From NCBI GenBank assembly GCA_903931945.1, contig CAIZEI010000098.1:1-64000 (forward strand): a stretch of 64,000 bases of DNA. Direction: 5' to 3'. The stretch's first letter is position 1, and the number at the start of each line of letters is the position of its first letter. The position numbers and the translations under genes were made by a program. Positions 41,908 through 51,025 of the stretch are shown here, in pieces. Under the pieces are notes generated by a model. That model was not told the origin of the DNA. It did no database searches and worked only from the letters and a program-made list of their open reading frames with translations. Source of the stretch: an uncultured Hyphomicrobiales bacterium (GTDB lineage: Bacteria; Pseudomonadota; Alphaproteobacteria; Rhizobiales; Beijerinckiaceae).

Positions 41908-44271
41908 ATGAGCAGGGCGGGAATTGGAGATCCGGTGCGGCGACGCGAGGATTTGCGTCTGGTGCGCGGCGCCGGAACCTATGCTGACGATGTTGCCTTT
42001 CCAGGCGCGGCTTTTCTGGCTGTCGTTCGCTCTCCCCTTGCCCACGCACGGATTGTGCGCATCGATTTGAGCCGGGCGAAAGCCGGTCCTGGCGTGTTTG
42101 GCGCATGGTCCGGCGCCGATGCGCTGGCCGATGGAATCAAATCCATCGCGCACGCCACTGGCGGCGCGCATATCGGTTCGGATGTGCCGCTGCTCAACAA
42201 GGATGGCAGCGAGCGCTATGTGACGCCCGCCGACCCGCTTGTCGCAGACATCGCGCGGCACGTCGGAGAACCCGTCGCAATTGTTGTCGCCGCGACGCAG
42301 GACGAGGCGGACGAGGCGGCGGAAAAGGTCGACGTCGACTATGAAATTCTGCCCTCGGTCACACGGTCTTTCGACGCTATCTTGCCGACTGCGCCAAAGC
42401 TCTGGGATCATCTGCAAAGCAATCTGTGCCTTGACGCCGCGATTGGCGATGCCGGCGCCGTTGACGCCGCGATGGCGAAAGCCGAGCATCGCGCCACATT
42501 CAAAACCTGGATTAACCGCGTCACTGGCGTGCATCTTGAACCCAGGGCCGCGTTGGCGAATTTCGACGGCGCCAGGGGCGAATACACGATCTGGGCGTTT
42601 GCCGGCACCGGCATATCGCGATTGCATGATGAACTTGCGATCTGTCTTGATACGCCACGTGAAAAAATCCGCGTTATGACGCCGCCCGATGTCGGCGGCA
42701 GTTTTGGCACCCGCAATGCGACATATCCAGAGTTTGTATTTGTCGCGTGGGTATCGCGGATGATTGGTCGTCCGGTTAAATATATAGCGCGGCGCACCGA
42801 AGCGTTTTTGACTGATTGTCAGGCGCGCGATCTTTATGTCGAGGCGGAACTGGCGCTCGACAGGAATGGCAAGTTTCTTGCCATTCGATCGATGAATCTG
42901 TCGAATCTTGGCGCGCATACCGCCTCGTTCGTGCCGCTCAACAAGGGCGTGCAATTGATGACGAGCGTTTATGCCATTCCTGCCATGCATGTTGAAGCCA
43001 AAGCGGTTCTCACCAACACGCCCTGCACAATTCCCTATCGCAGCGCGGGCCGTCCCGAAGCCATGTATGTCGTGGAGCGCATCATCGATATCGCAGCGCA
43101 GCGCTTCGGATTTGATCGCGTGGAATTGCGCCGCCGCAATTATATCCAGCCCGGCGCCTTGCCGTTCAAGACGCCCGCAGGCTTGACTTACGATAGCGGC
43201 GATTACCCGGCTGTGATGGATAAAGTGCTCGAAATGGCGGATTGGCAGGGGTTTCCTGCACGCCGGGCTGAGGCTCTGGCGCGCGGCAAACGCCGTGGGA
43301 TCGGGCTTGCGAGTTATATTGAATCGGCCGGCGGACAGCCGCGCGAACGCACCGAAATCACGGTCTTGCCCGATGGTCGCATCGATACGATCATCGGAAC
43401 GCAGCCTTCCGGTCAGGGTCAGGAAACCAGCTTTGCGCAATTGACCGCTGATTGGCTTGGCGCGCCATACGATTGTGTCACCGTTCGGTATGGCGATACG
43501 GCGTTTGTGAAATTCGGCGGCGGGTCGCATTCCGGGCGCTCGATGCGGTTCGGGAGCATTGTCATTCGCAACGCCACCAATGAAATTATTGAAAAGGGTA
43601 AAAGGATCGCAGCGGCGATTCTGGAGGCCGGCGTCGACGATATTGAGTTTGCGCAGGGAGAATTCCGTGTTGCGGGCACTGACCGTACGCTGGGTATTTT
43701 CAAGGCGGCGGCGGCGGCGCTGAACGATCCCCGCGTGCCGGTGGATTTGCGCGGCCCGCTTGCGGCCACGTCTGACAAAGTGACAAAAGGCCTTGCCTAT
43801 CCGTTTGGCGCGCATGTCTGCGAAGTCGAGGTCGACCCGGACACAGGCGAGACGAAGGTCATCCGTTATTCGGCGGTGGACGATGTCGGCAAGGCGGTCA
43901 ATCCGATGATTGTCGATGGCCAGACGCAAGGCGGCATTGTCACCGGCCTTGGTCAGGCCTTGATGGAACAATGCTATTATGATCGCCAGAGCGGACAAAT
44001 GCTCACAGCCTCGCTGATGGATTATCAATTGCCGCGCGCAGGCGATCTGCCCTCCTTCCAAACGCATATCAGTGAAATTCCGGCGACGAGCCATCCGCTC
44101 GGCATTCGCCCGGCAGGCGAGGGCGGGACTACGCCAGCGCTGGGCGTCGCCATCAACGCCATCGTTGACGCCCTTGCCGAGTTTGGCGTCGAACATGTTG
44201 AAATGCCAGCGACGCCCCTGCGCGTCTGGCAAGCCATCCGCGACGCAAAGCGCGCGCGCTCAACCCAATAG
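41908..44271 (+). CDS. xanthine dehydrogenase/CO dehydrogenase-type molybdopterin-binding subunit
   Basis: 787 aa; GIGDPVRRREDLRLVRGAGTYADD, IPYRSAGRPEAMYVVE, GQGQETSFAQL, GEGGTTPALGVAINAIVDAL. Confidence 0.93.
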   Translation: MSRAGIGDPVRRREDLRLVRGAGTYADDVAFPGAAFLAVVRSPLAHARIVRIDLSRAKAGPGVFGAWSGADALADGIKSIAHATGGAHIGSDVPLLNKDGSERYVTPADPLVADIARHVGEPVAIVVAATQDEADEAAEKVDVDYEILPSVTRSFDAILPTAPKLWDHLQSNLCLDAAIGDAGAVDAAMAKAEHRATFKTWINRVTGVHLEPRAALANFDGARGEYTIWAFAGTGISRLHDELAICLDTPREKIRVMTPPDVGGSFGTRNATYPEFVFVAWVSRMIGRPVKYIARRTEAFLTDCQARDLYVEAELALDRNGKFLAIRSMNLSNLGAHTASFVPLNKGVQLMTSVYAIPAMHVEAKAVLTNTPCTIPYRSAGRPEAMYVVERIIDIAAQRFGFDRVELRRRNYIQPGALPFKTPAGLTYDSGDYPAVMDKVLEMADWQGFPARRAEALARGKRRGIGLASYIESAGGQPRERTEITVLPDGRIDTIIGTQPSGQGQETSFAQLTADWLGAPYDCVTVRYGDTAFVKFGGGSHSGRSMRFGSIVIRNATNEIIEKGKRIAAAILEAGVDDIEFAQGEFRVAGTDRTLGIFKAAAAALNDPRVPVDLRGPLAATSDKVTKGLAYPFGAHVCEVEVDPDTGETKVIRYSAVDDVGKAVNPMIVDGQTQGGIVTGLGQALMEQCYYDRQSGQMLTASLMDYQLPRAGDLPSFQTHISEIPATSHPLGIRPAGEGGTTPALGVAINAIVDALAEFGVEHVEMPATPLRVWQAIRDAKRARSTQ

Positions 44272-44286
44272 CACGGGAGACTGACC

Positions 44287-45825
44287 ATGGACGCCAAAGC
44301 CCCGCACGCCCGGAAAAACGATCTTGATCGTTTCCGCCTGCGGAATTTTATCGAAGACCTGATCGACACAGACCAGCTCGACATTCGCGATGAGGCTGTC
44401 GATCTGGCCGATGTCGCGGCCATCCTCCAGGGCAACGACAAAGCCGTGTGGTTTCGCAATATCGGCGGCGAGGGCGTTGAGCTCACAGGCAATGTGGTGG
44501 GCGGACGCGCAAGGCTCGCCCGGGCGTTTGGCGTGCCGTCAGATCAGTTACGGCAGGAGCTTGAGCGGCGGCTGAAACTGAAAGCCGAATTCATCGAACT
44601 GACGCGGGAGACTGCGCCCGTGCAGGAAGTGGTCATCACGGGCGACGATATTGATGTGACGAAGCTGCCGGTTCATCTTCAGCATGGCGCCGATGGCGCG
44701 CCCTATATTTCGGCCACCATCGATTACACGATTGACCCTGAAACAGGCCTCACCAATTCAGGCCTGCGCCGCCTGATGCTGCGTGGCCCCAAGGAAACCG
44801 GAATTGATTTGATCGCGCCGAGCGATCTGCGCGCGATCTACCTGAAGGCCTCCGCGCGCGGTGAAAATCTGCCCGTGAGTTTCGTGCTCGGCGCGCATCC
44901 CATCGATATGGTGTCTGCGACGATGCGTGAGCCGGGCGATGAATTGGGTCTTGTCTCGCGCCTGCGCGCTGCGCCGCTGCCGACCGTCAAATGCATTACC
45001 AACGATATCCGCGTGCCAGCGGACGCTGAATATGTGATCGAGGGCTATCTCGATTCTGCGGGCCACGTAGAGAAGGAGGGTCCTTACGGCGAATATCTTG
45101 GCTATTACGGCGTGGTCAAAAAGAATCCGGTGTTCCACATTACCGCGATCACGCACCGGCGTGATCCGCTGTTCCAGACGGCGACCATCAGCGGCAGCCG
45201 GATGGACTTCACAGATACCTCGAACCTCGAGGCTTTGCGCGCTGAACTCAACGCCTGGATGGCGCTGAAATCGGTCGTACGAGAGCCCGTCGCGGTCTAT
45301 GCGCCGGTATCGGCGGGGGGCTCGATGTGCATTCGCTTTTCGATGCGGCAGCGCTTTCCGGGCGAGGCGCGTTCGGCCCTCTATACGATCCTCGGCTCCG
45401 TCGGTCCGAAGAACGCCTTTGCGGTTGATCCTGACATCGACATTTTCAATGACAAGCAGATGGAATGGGCCTTTGCGACGCGCTTTCAGCCTGACCGCGA
45501 TCTGGTCATCGCGACTGGCGTGCGCGCCGTGCCGCTCGACCCCTCCCTGCTGGGAGCGCCTTCGGGCTCACGCGCGGGCTATGACCTCACCTGGCCGCTC
45601 GATCATGTGAACCGCTGGGATCTCAAAATCCCCGCGCCGCCGACCTATACGGGAAAGCGCTATGACTCCCTTGAGGCTGCCTTGCGCGACGGGCCGCAAA
45701 GATTTGAAGATCTGATGGCCGCGCTTGGCAGCCGGGATGGTCGCGAAATCGTGCGCGACCTCTACAAGCTGCGCAGCCAAGGCCTCGAACGCGACGATCA
45801 GGGCCGTTATTTTCTGAAATGTTGA
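44287..45825 (+). CDS. UbiD-family (prenylated-FMN) decarboxylase
   Basis: 512 aa; NDIRVPADAEYVIEGYLDSAGHVEKEGPYGEYLGYYG; KNAFAVDPDIDIFNDKQMEWAFATRFQPDRDL. Confidence 0.93.
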   Translation: MDAKAPHARKNDLDRFRLRNFIEDLIDTDQLDIRDEAVDLADVAAILQGNDKAVWFRNIGGEGVELTGNVVGGRARLARAFGVPSDQLRQELERRLKLKAEFIELTRETAPVQEVVITGDDIDVTKLPVHLQHGADGAPYISATIDYTIDPETGLTNSGLRRLMLRGPKETGIDLIAPSDLRAIYLKASARGENLPVSFVLGAHPIDMVSATMREPGDELGLVSRLRAAPLPTVKCITNDIRVPADAEYVIEGYLDSAGHVEKEGPYGEYLGYYGVVKKNPVFHITAITHRRDPLFQTATISGSRMDFTDTSNLEALRAELNAWMALKSVVREPVAVYAPVSAGGSMCIRFSMRQRFPGEARSALYTILGSVGPKNAFAVDPDIDIFNDKQMEWAFATRFQPDRDLVIATGVRAVPLDPSLLGAPSGSRAGYDLTWPLDHVNRWDLKIPAPPTYTGKRYDSLEAALRDGPQRFEDLMAALGSRDGREIVRDLYKLRSQGLERDDQGRYFLKC

Positions 45826-45880
45826 ATGCGGCACGTGCGAGACCGGGATGGCAGTGGGCGGCAAGCGAGGGAGTCCTGGC

Positions 45881-46939
45881 TTACCCCCCGAACCTCTTGA
45901 ACAATCCCCGCGCGTTGCCGCTTTCCACCGCCGCAAGTTCGACCGGGCTCAGGCCGCCTGACGCCAGGCCAGCCACGGCTTCAGCGGAACTCGAATAGGG
46001 AAAGTCTGAACCGTACAGAATATGCGCGGAAGAAAACACGATGCGCGCCGCCGCAATCATCGACGGGTGGAAAGCGCCTGCAGTATCGACATAAAGGCGG
46101 CTTAACAATTCTGGCACGCCTTCGGGCGCACTGGCGCGAATGTCCTTGAAGTTCAGCGTCAGATAATCCATGCGGCCCGCCAGCGCGGAGACCATGCCGC
46201 CGCCATGCGAAAAGATGAATTTGATATCCGGGTTCCGGGAAAAAACGCCATTGAACATCAGGCTGGCGATGGCGCGCGTGGTGTCGAGCGTGAATTCGAT
46301 GACATTCAAGGGCACGCCTGGCACAAATGTCCCGCAACAAGCCAGTGGGTGCACGAACACGCGAGCCTTGCGGCGGTTGAGTTCGGCGAAAACCGGCGCG
46401 AAAGCAGGTTCGCCGGGATATTTCATATCGTAACTGGTGTAGAGCCCGACGCCGTCGAGACCGAGCGTATCGAGCGCATATTCTATCTCGCGCAGCGCGC
46501 CATCGACATCCGGCAGCGCAATCATGGCGAACACGCCAACGCGCGATTTGTTATCGCGCGAAAGTTCTGCAGCAGCCTCGTTCCATGCGCGGCTGATTTG
46601 CCGGGCGCCTGCGATATCGCCATACCAGGCGCCGGGTCCGGCTGGGGAAACAACGACGCCGGCGACGCCATTGCGGTCCATATCGTCAAGCATCATGCGC
46701 TGTGACCACGGTCCAGTTTCGCGTGGCGTATCGAGCTTGCCCCACTTCGGATTGAGCTTTTGCTGCAAGTCCATCACAGCGCGGGGGAAAATATGGTGGT
46801 GCACGTCAACGCGGCGCAGGGCCTGCGCCCGTGCGATCGAGGGCAAGGCGAGGCTCGTTGTCGCGGCAGCGAGAAATCTGCGGCGTGAAAGCGGTCCCCG
46901 AGAATGGGCGCTGCATCGGCATGTCGATACGATCATCAA
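45881..46939 (-). CDS. amidohydrolase family protein (ACMSD-like), Tat signal
   Basis: 352 aa; SRRRFLAAATTSLALPSIARA; RVDVHHHIFPRAVM; IKFIFSHGGGMVSALAGRMDYL; YGSDFPYSSS. Confidence 0.9.
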   Translation of the reverse strand: MMIVSTCRCSAHSRGPLSRRRFLAAATTSLALPSIARAQALRRVDVHHHIFPRAVMDLQQKLNPKWGKLDTPRETGPWSQRMMLDDMDRNGVAGVVVSPAGPGAWYGDIAGARQISRAWNEAAAELSRDNKSRVGVFAMIALPDVDGALREIEYALDTLGLDGVGLYTSYDMKYPGEPAFAPVFAELNRRKARVFVHPLACCGTFVPGVPLNVIEFTLDTTRAIASLMFNGVFSRNPDIKFIFSHGGGMVSALAGRMDYLTLNFKDIRASAPEGVPELLSRLYVDTAGAFHPSMIAAARIVFSSAHILYGSDFPYSSSAEAVAGLASGGLSPVELAAVESGNARGLFKRFGG

Positions 46940-46966
46940 TCGCTCCCTCTGGTTGCGCGGAACCGC

Positions 46967-48874
46967 TTAACTCAACACTTCCTGCAATTTCAGTAGCCGG
47001 CCTGCATTGGCCATGACAAGAAAGGTGCTGAAATTGTGCAGCAGAGCTGCAACAACAGCGCCATTGGCGCCTAGCATATTGGTTGCCGCTAGTATGATAA
47101 TGACAATCGTCCAGCCGAGGCCGATTGCGATATTGGCGTAAATTGTGGAGCGACATTTCCGACTGAGCCGTATGCAGGTTCCGAGACGCCTGAGGTCGTT
47201 GGTCATCAGCACGAGATCGGCAGAGGCGAGCGCCACTTGTGCGCCTTGAGCGCCCATGGCGATGCCAACGGCGCCGGCTTTCAAGGCCAGCGCATCGTTG
47301 ACCCCATCGCCAACAACAAGAGGACGATAACCGGCCGAAATTTCGTCCTGTACGAATTTCATTTTATCGGCGGGCAAAACCTCGGCCCGCACTTCAGGAA
47401 TTTCGAGCGTCTGCGCAATCTTGCGCGCCACCGCCCAGCGGTCGCCGGTCAGCAGCAATTGCCGACTTAAGCCGAGACCGCGAAGATCGACAAGGGCTTC
47501 TGCCGCTTCCCTGCGGGGCTCATCTGCAAAGAGCAGCCAGCCAAGAAAAACATCGCCCTGCGAAACGCCAGCCACAGGGCCATCGTGTTGGGGCGGCGGC
47601 GGCGCTGAAACCCCGATATCCCGAAAAAGTTCGCTCCGCCCCAAAGCGACGCGCAGGCCATCAATTTCGCCAATGACGCCAAAGCCCCGGTTTTCCTGCG
47701 CGCCTGTGATTTTGGTGTGCTCAAAGTCTGGCGCAAGCAGTGCGAGCGCGCGGCTGACCGGATGTCCGCTCGCGCTCGCAATTTGCGCTGCGATGCGGAC
47801 AAAATCGTCTCTCTTGACGCCAGGCTGCGGCGCGGCCTCCACCAGCCGCAAGTCGCCGGTCGTCATCGTGCCGGTTTTATCGACTATGACCGAATTGACT
47901 GTCGCGAGACTTTCAAGAAAGGCCGCCCCTTTTACAAGAATGCCATGGCGGCTCGCGACAGCGATTGCAGCGATCGAGGTCGCAGGCGCCGCGAGTACGA
48001 GCGCGCAGGGGCAGGAGGCCACCAGAACAGCCAGCATGGCGGTCGTACTGCCGGTCATAAACCACGTTCCCGCTGCAATCAGCAGCACCAGCGCAAGGTA
48101 GCGTTCGGCGTAGCTCTCAAGAATGCGCGTCACGGCGGGCTTGGCGAGCTCCGCTTCGCGCAACAGCGCGACAACGCGTCCAAGCGCAGTTGCGTCGCCT
48201 GTCCGTGTTACGCGTATGGTCAGCACGCCGCCATGATTGATGGAGCCATTGTGGACCTCCGAGCCCACGGACACCTCAACTGGCGCAGATTCTCCGGAGA
48301 TCGAGGCGGTGTCGAGGCTCGATGCGCCTGCAATAACGACTCCGTCAGCAGGGATAATATCGCCAGCGCGCGCTTCGATCCTGTCGCCAACGCGCAATGC
48401 GTGACTGTCGATTTCTTCGACGACGCCATTTTGCGTCCTGCGGCGCGCGCGGGTCTGCGTCAATTTGCTCAGGGCTCGGATGGCCTCCTGCGATCCGAGC
48501 AGCGATCGCTCCTCAAGCACATGGCCAATTGTCATGACAAGAGGCAGCAACGCGGCCGTGACGAGGTCGCCGGCGGCCCAGGCCGCGATGACGGCAAGTC
48601 CGATCAATTGATCTGTGATGCCATGAAGGTCGGGATATTTCAGGCTCCACCAGGCGGCATTGAGCGCGGGGATTGCCACAAGCACTGCCGCGATTCCCGC
48701 AACCAGTTCCGCGACGTCTGATTGCGAGGGCGCGAAATATTGCAATCCCGTCGAAAGGATCAGGCATCCAGCCGCAATCAGCGCGACCGTCAGGCGCCAG
48801 CGCAACGAGCGCTCTTCGGAATGCGTCAGCAATCCCCCGCCGGCTGCATCGTCGAGCGTCGAAGTTGCAGTCAT
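46967..48874 (-). CDS. heavy-metal translocating P1B-type ATPase
   Basis: 635 aa; ASCPCALVLAAP (CPC), VDKTGTMTTG, ASGHPVSRAL, GDGVNDALALKAGAVGIAMG. Confidence 0.95.
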   Translation of the reverse strand: MTATSTLDDAAGGGLLTHSEERSLRWRLTVALIAAGCLILSTGLQYFAPSQSDVAELVAGIAAVLVAIPALNAAWWSLKYPDLHGITDQLIGLAVIAAWAAGDLVTAALLPLVMTIGHVLEERSLLGSQEAIRALSKLTQTRARRRTQNGVVEEIDSHALRVGDRIEARAGDIIPADGVVIAGASSLDTASISGESAPVEVSVGSEVHNGSINHGGVLTIRVTRTGDATALGRVVALLREAELAKPAVTRILESYAERYLALVLLIAAGTWFMTGSTTAMLAVLVASCPCALVLAAPATSIAAIAVASRHGILVKGAAFLESLATVNSVIVDKTGTMTTGDLRLVEAAPQPGVKRDDFVRIAAQIASASGHPVSRALALLAPDFEHTKITGAQENRGFGVIGEIDGLRVALGRSELFRDIGVSAPPPPQHDGPVAGVSQGDVFLGWLLFADEPRREAAEALVDLRGLGLSRQLLLTGDRWAVARKIAQTLEIPEVRAEVLPADKMKFVQDEISAGYRPLVVGDGVNDALALKAGAVGIAMGAQGAQVALASADLVLMTNDLRRLGTCIRLSRKCRSTIYANIAIGLGWTIVIIILAATNMLGANGAVVAALLHNFSTFLVMANAGRLLKLQEVLS

Positions 48875-49968
48875 TTGCCCTGCGCTCCGGGTAGGATGAT
48901 CGGGAGTCCGCCATTTCGATCGATGGCGTCAACGCGGCCCGCCTTGTCGAGAATGCCAGAAATCCGGTCGTTATAGATTTGCTGGTACAGCATATCGCCT
49001 TTCAGACCCGGCGCTTCGGCCAGCGCAGAAATGGTCGAGGTTCGCGTTCGCGCCAGATCAACCTGCTCCTGGGCCTGAGCTTGCGCTGTTCGCAACAGGC
49101 GGTCGGCGACCTGATTTGCGTTTTGTGAGGATCGCTCGGCGTAGGCGCGCGCATCAGCGATTTCCCGATCCGCCGATTGCGAAGCGATCAGGACAGAATC
49201 GAAGGCGCTTTTGGCTCCGGCGGGAATGGCCGCCGTCAGATCGACACGGCTGACAGTCACGCCAAGCGGCGCGCCGGCGTCTGTCAAAGCCTGAAGGCGC
49301 CGGTTGGTTTCGGCAAGCAATTCACCACGCAATTGCTCGCGTCCCATAAGCGCATCGCTGGCGCCTTCGCGTTCGGGCCGCGCCACCAGTACCGTGTCGA
49401 GATCGCGGCCGGCGCAAATCGTCAGCGCGCTGGCAATGAAAATGCGTTGTAGCGCGGGCTCTACATGGGCAAATGAAACGGCATAGGCCACAGGATCTGC
49501 GACCTGATAAAACACATTCGCTTCAAGATGCACGATACTGGAATCGCCGGTCAGCAGAAAGCCGGCGTTTTCATGCGCGTCGCTTGAAATCGCAACGCCT
49601 GCGACTTCACGCGTGTCCTCGCTCAATGTTGCGGAGGCGTCGGCGGGATGCTGGCGCCGGTATCGCGTCTCGACCGAATCAAACGTATCGATGCGCAGCG
49701 CAAGCTGCCGGTCCGCTGCAGGAACGATGATGACATCTTCAATCGGACGGGGCCATGCGATCAAGAGGCCGGATCCTTGCATCCGCGCAACTTCGCCAAA
49801 TCGAGTGACGAGCGCGCGACGATCGCTGGGGATTTGACGGACATTCGAAAACAGCCAGAACAGCGCCACAATGCTGACGAACGCAAACAGGAACCGGAAT
49901 GACAGGCGCGTGGACTGCGCCCAGGCTCCATCGAGCTCCGCCGGTTCGCCTTCGCCCCCCGCGCTCAT
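48871..49968 (-). CDS. SPFH/band-7 protein (HflC-like)
   Basis: 365 aa; LFWLFSNVRQIPSDRRALVTRFGEVARMQGSGLLIAWPRPIEDV; 4-nt overlaps with both neighbours. Confidence 0.88.
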   Translation of the reverse strand: MSAGGEGEPAELDGAWAQSTRLSFRFLFAFVSIVALFWLFSNVRQIPSDRRALVTRFGEVARMQGSGLLIAWPRPIEDVIIVPAADRQLALRIDTFDSVETRYRRQHPADASATLSEDTREVAGVAISSDAHENAGFLLTGDSSIVHLEANVFYQVADPVAYAVSFAHVEPALQRIFIASALTICAGRDLDTVLVARPEREGASDALMGREQLRGELLAETNRRLQALTDAGAPLGVTVSRVDLTAAIPAGAKSAFDSVLIASQSADREIADARAYAERSSQNANQVADRLLRTAQAQAQEQVDLARTRTSTISALAEAPGLKGDMLYQQIYNDRISGILDKAGRVDAIDRNGGLPIILPGAQGK

Positions 49969-50993
49969 GGCTTGTTCGTGTTCGGAGCGCTGGACGGCGC
50001 GTCCGCGCCCTCCACAAGCGCGCGGAACGGCGCTGCGTCGGTGCGCAGAATCAAGCGCGTATTCGAACCGATCACCGAACCCAATGTGTCCAGAGATCGC
50101 AGCAATGTGTATAGTTTGGGGTCGCCGTCAAATGCACGGGCGTAGACGCCCGCCGCCTCGACGCGCGATTTTGCATCCAGATCGGCCGCTTCTGCGCGCG
50201 ATTTGGCGACAAGAATGCGCGCGTCGCGTTCGGCGTTGGAGTTGATTTCGGCTGCGGCGCGCTGGCCTTCCGCTTGCCGTTCGGCGGCGACGACCGCGCG
50301 CTCGGCGCGCATCCGCTCAACGGTCGCATTGAGCGCTTCTGCAGGCAGGGTCAGCCGCTCGAGGCCAACCTGACGAATCGTGACGCCATAGACGCGCAAG
50401 GATTGTTCATCGAGGCGTTCGCGCACTTGCTGCTCGAATTGCTCAAGGCGAATTTTGGACGGGTCCGTATTGACGAGACTGGCAAGTTCGAAGCCGCTGG
50501 CGGCGATTTCCAGCGACGAGCCAAGAAAGCCGCGCAACTGGTCCGCAGCCAGATCGGGCTGGTTGCGCACCGCGCGCAAGAACTGCCGGATGCGATCGGG
50601 ATCGCGCGGCACCTGCCAGGCCATATAGGCCTGAATGAGAATGCGCAGACCATCGCGCGTGCCCACGTCCAGCAATCCGCTCGATGTTGTGCGCAGGCGC
50701 AGATCGACATCGACGGTATTTTCGATGGGCGCAGGGAGGCGGAATGCAAGGCCGGGTTGCGTGAGGACGCGCACAGGGTCGCCAAACCGCGTCAGGACAA
50801 TGGCCTGTCCTGGCCCGACAAGCACCAGACAGGCGGAGGCGAGCGCCAGCCCCGCCAGCGCAAAAGCGACGATGAAACGAGCGCGTCGGCCCAACCAGTT
50901 GTCGGATACAGTCGCCGGCGCGCGCCCGCCATGATCGTCGTGGCCGTGATGATGATGGTGGCCGTGGTGATGGCCATGATGGTCATGGGACAT
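49965..50993 (-). CDS. SPFH/band-7 protein (HflC/HflK-like) with His-rich N-terminus
   Basis: 342 aa; MSHDHHGHHHGHHHHHGHDDHGG; GPGQAIVLTRFGDPVRVLTQPGLAFRLPAPIENTVDVDLRL; MRAERAVVAAERQAEGQRAAAEINSNAERDARILVAKSRAEAADL. Confidence 0.9.
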   Translation of the reverse strand: MSHDHHGHHHGHHHHHGHDDHGGRAPATVSDNWLGRRARFIVAFALAGLALASACLVLVGPGQAIVLTRFGDPVRVLTQPGLAFRLPAPIENTVDVDLRLRTTSSGLLDVGTRDGLRILIQAYMAWQVPRDPDRIRQFLRAVRNQPDLAADQLRGFLGSSLEIAASGFELASLVNTDPSKIRLEQFEQQVRERLDEQSLRVYGVTIRQVGLERLTLPAEALNATVERMRAERAVVAAERQAEGQRAAAEINSNAERDARILVAKSRAEAADLDAKSRVEAAGVYARAFDGDPKLYTLLRSLDTLGSVIGSNTRLILRTDAAPFRALVEGADAPSSAPNTNKP

Positions 50994-51025
50994 GCGAGCA
51001 AAGCCTTGCCTTTATAAATTGCATC

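Noticed and set aside
40547-42106. 519-aa minus-strand ORF
   Set aside because: Antisense over upp, mutM and the start of the XDH gene, all strongly supported on the plus strand
41791-44232. 813-aa minus-strand ORF
   Set aside because: Antisense of the XDH-type gene; composition (Arg/His/Ile rich, no motifs) is typical of a shadow ORF
50925-50993. Low-complexity tandem repeat (CATGATGGTGGC-like) considered as a DNA repeat element
   Set aside because: Explained by His codons of the SPFH protein N-terminus, so reported as a protein feature
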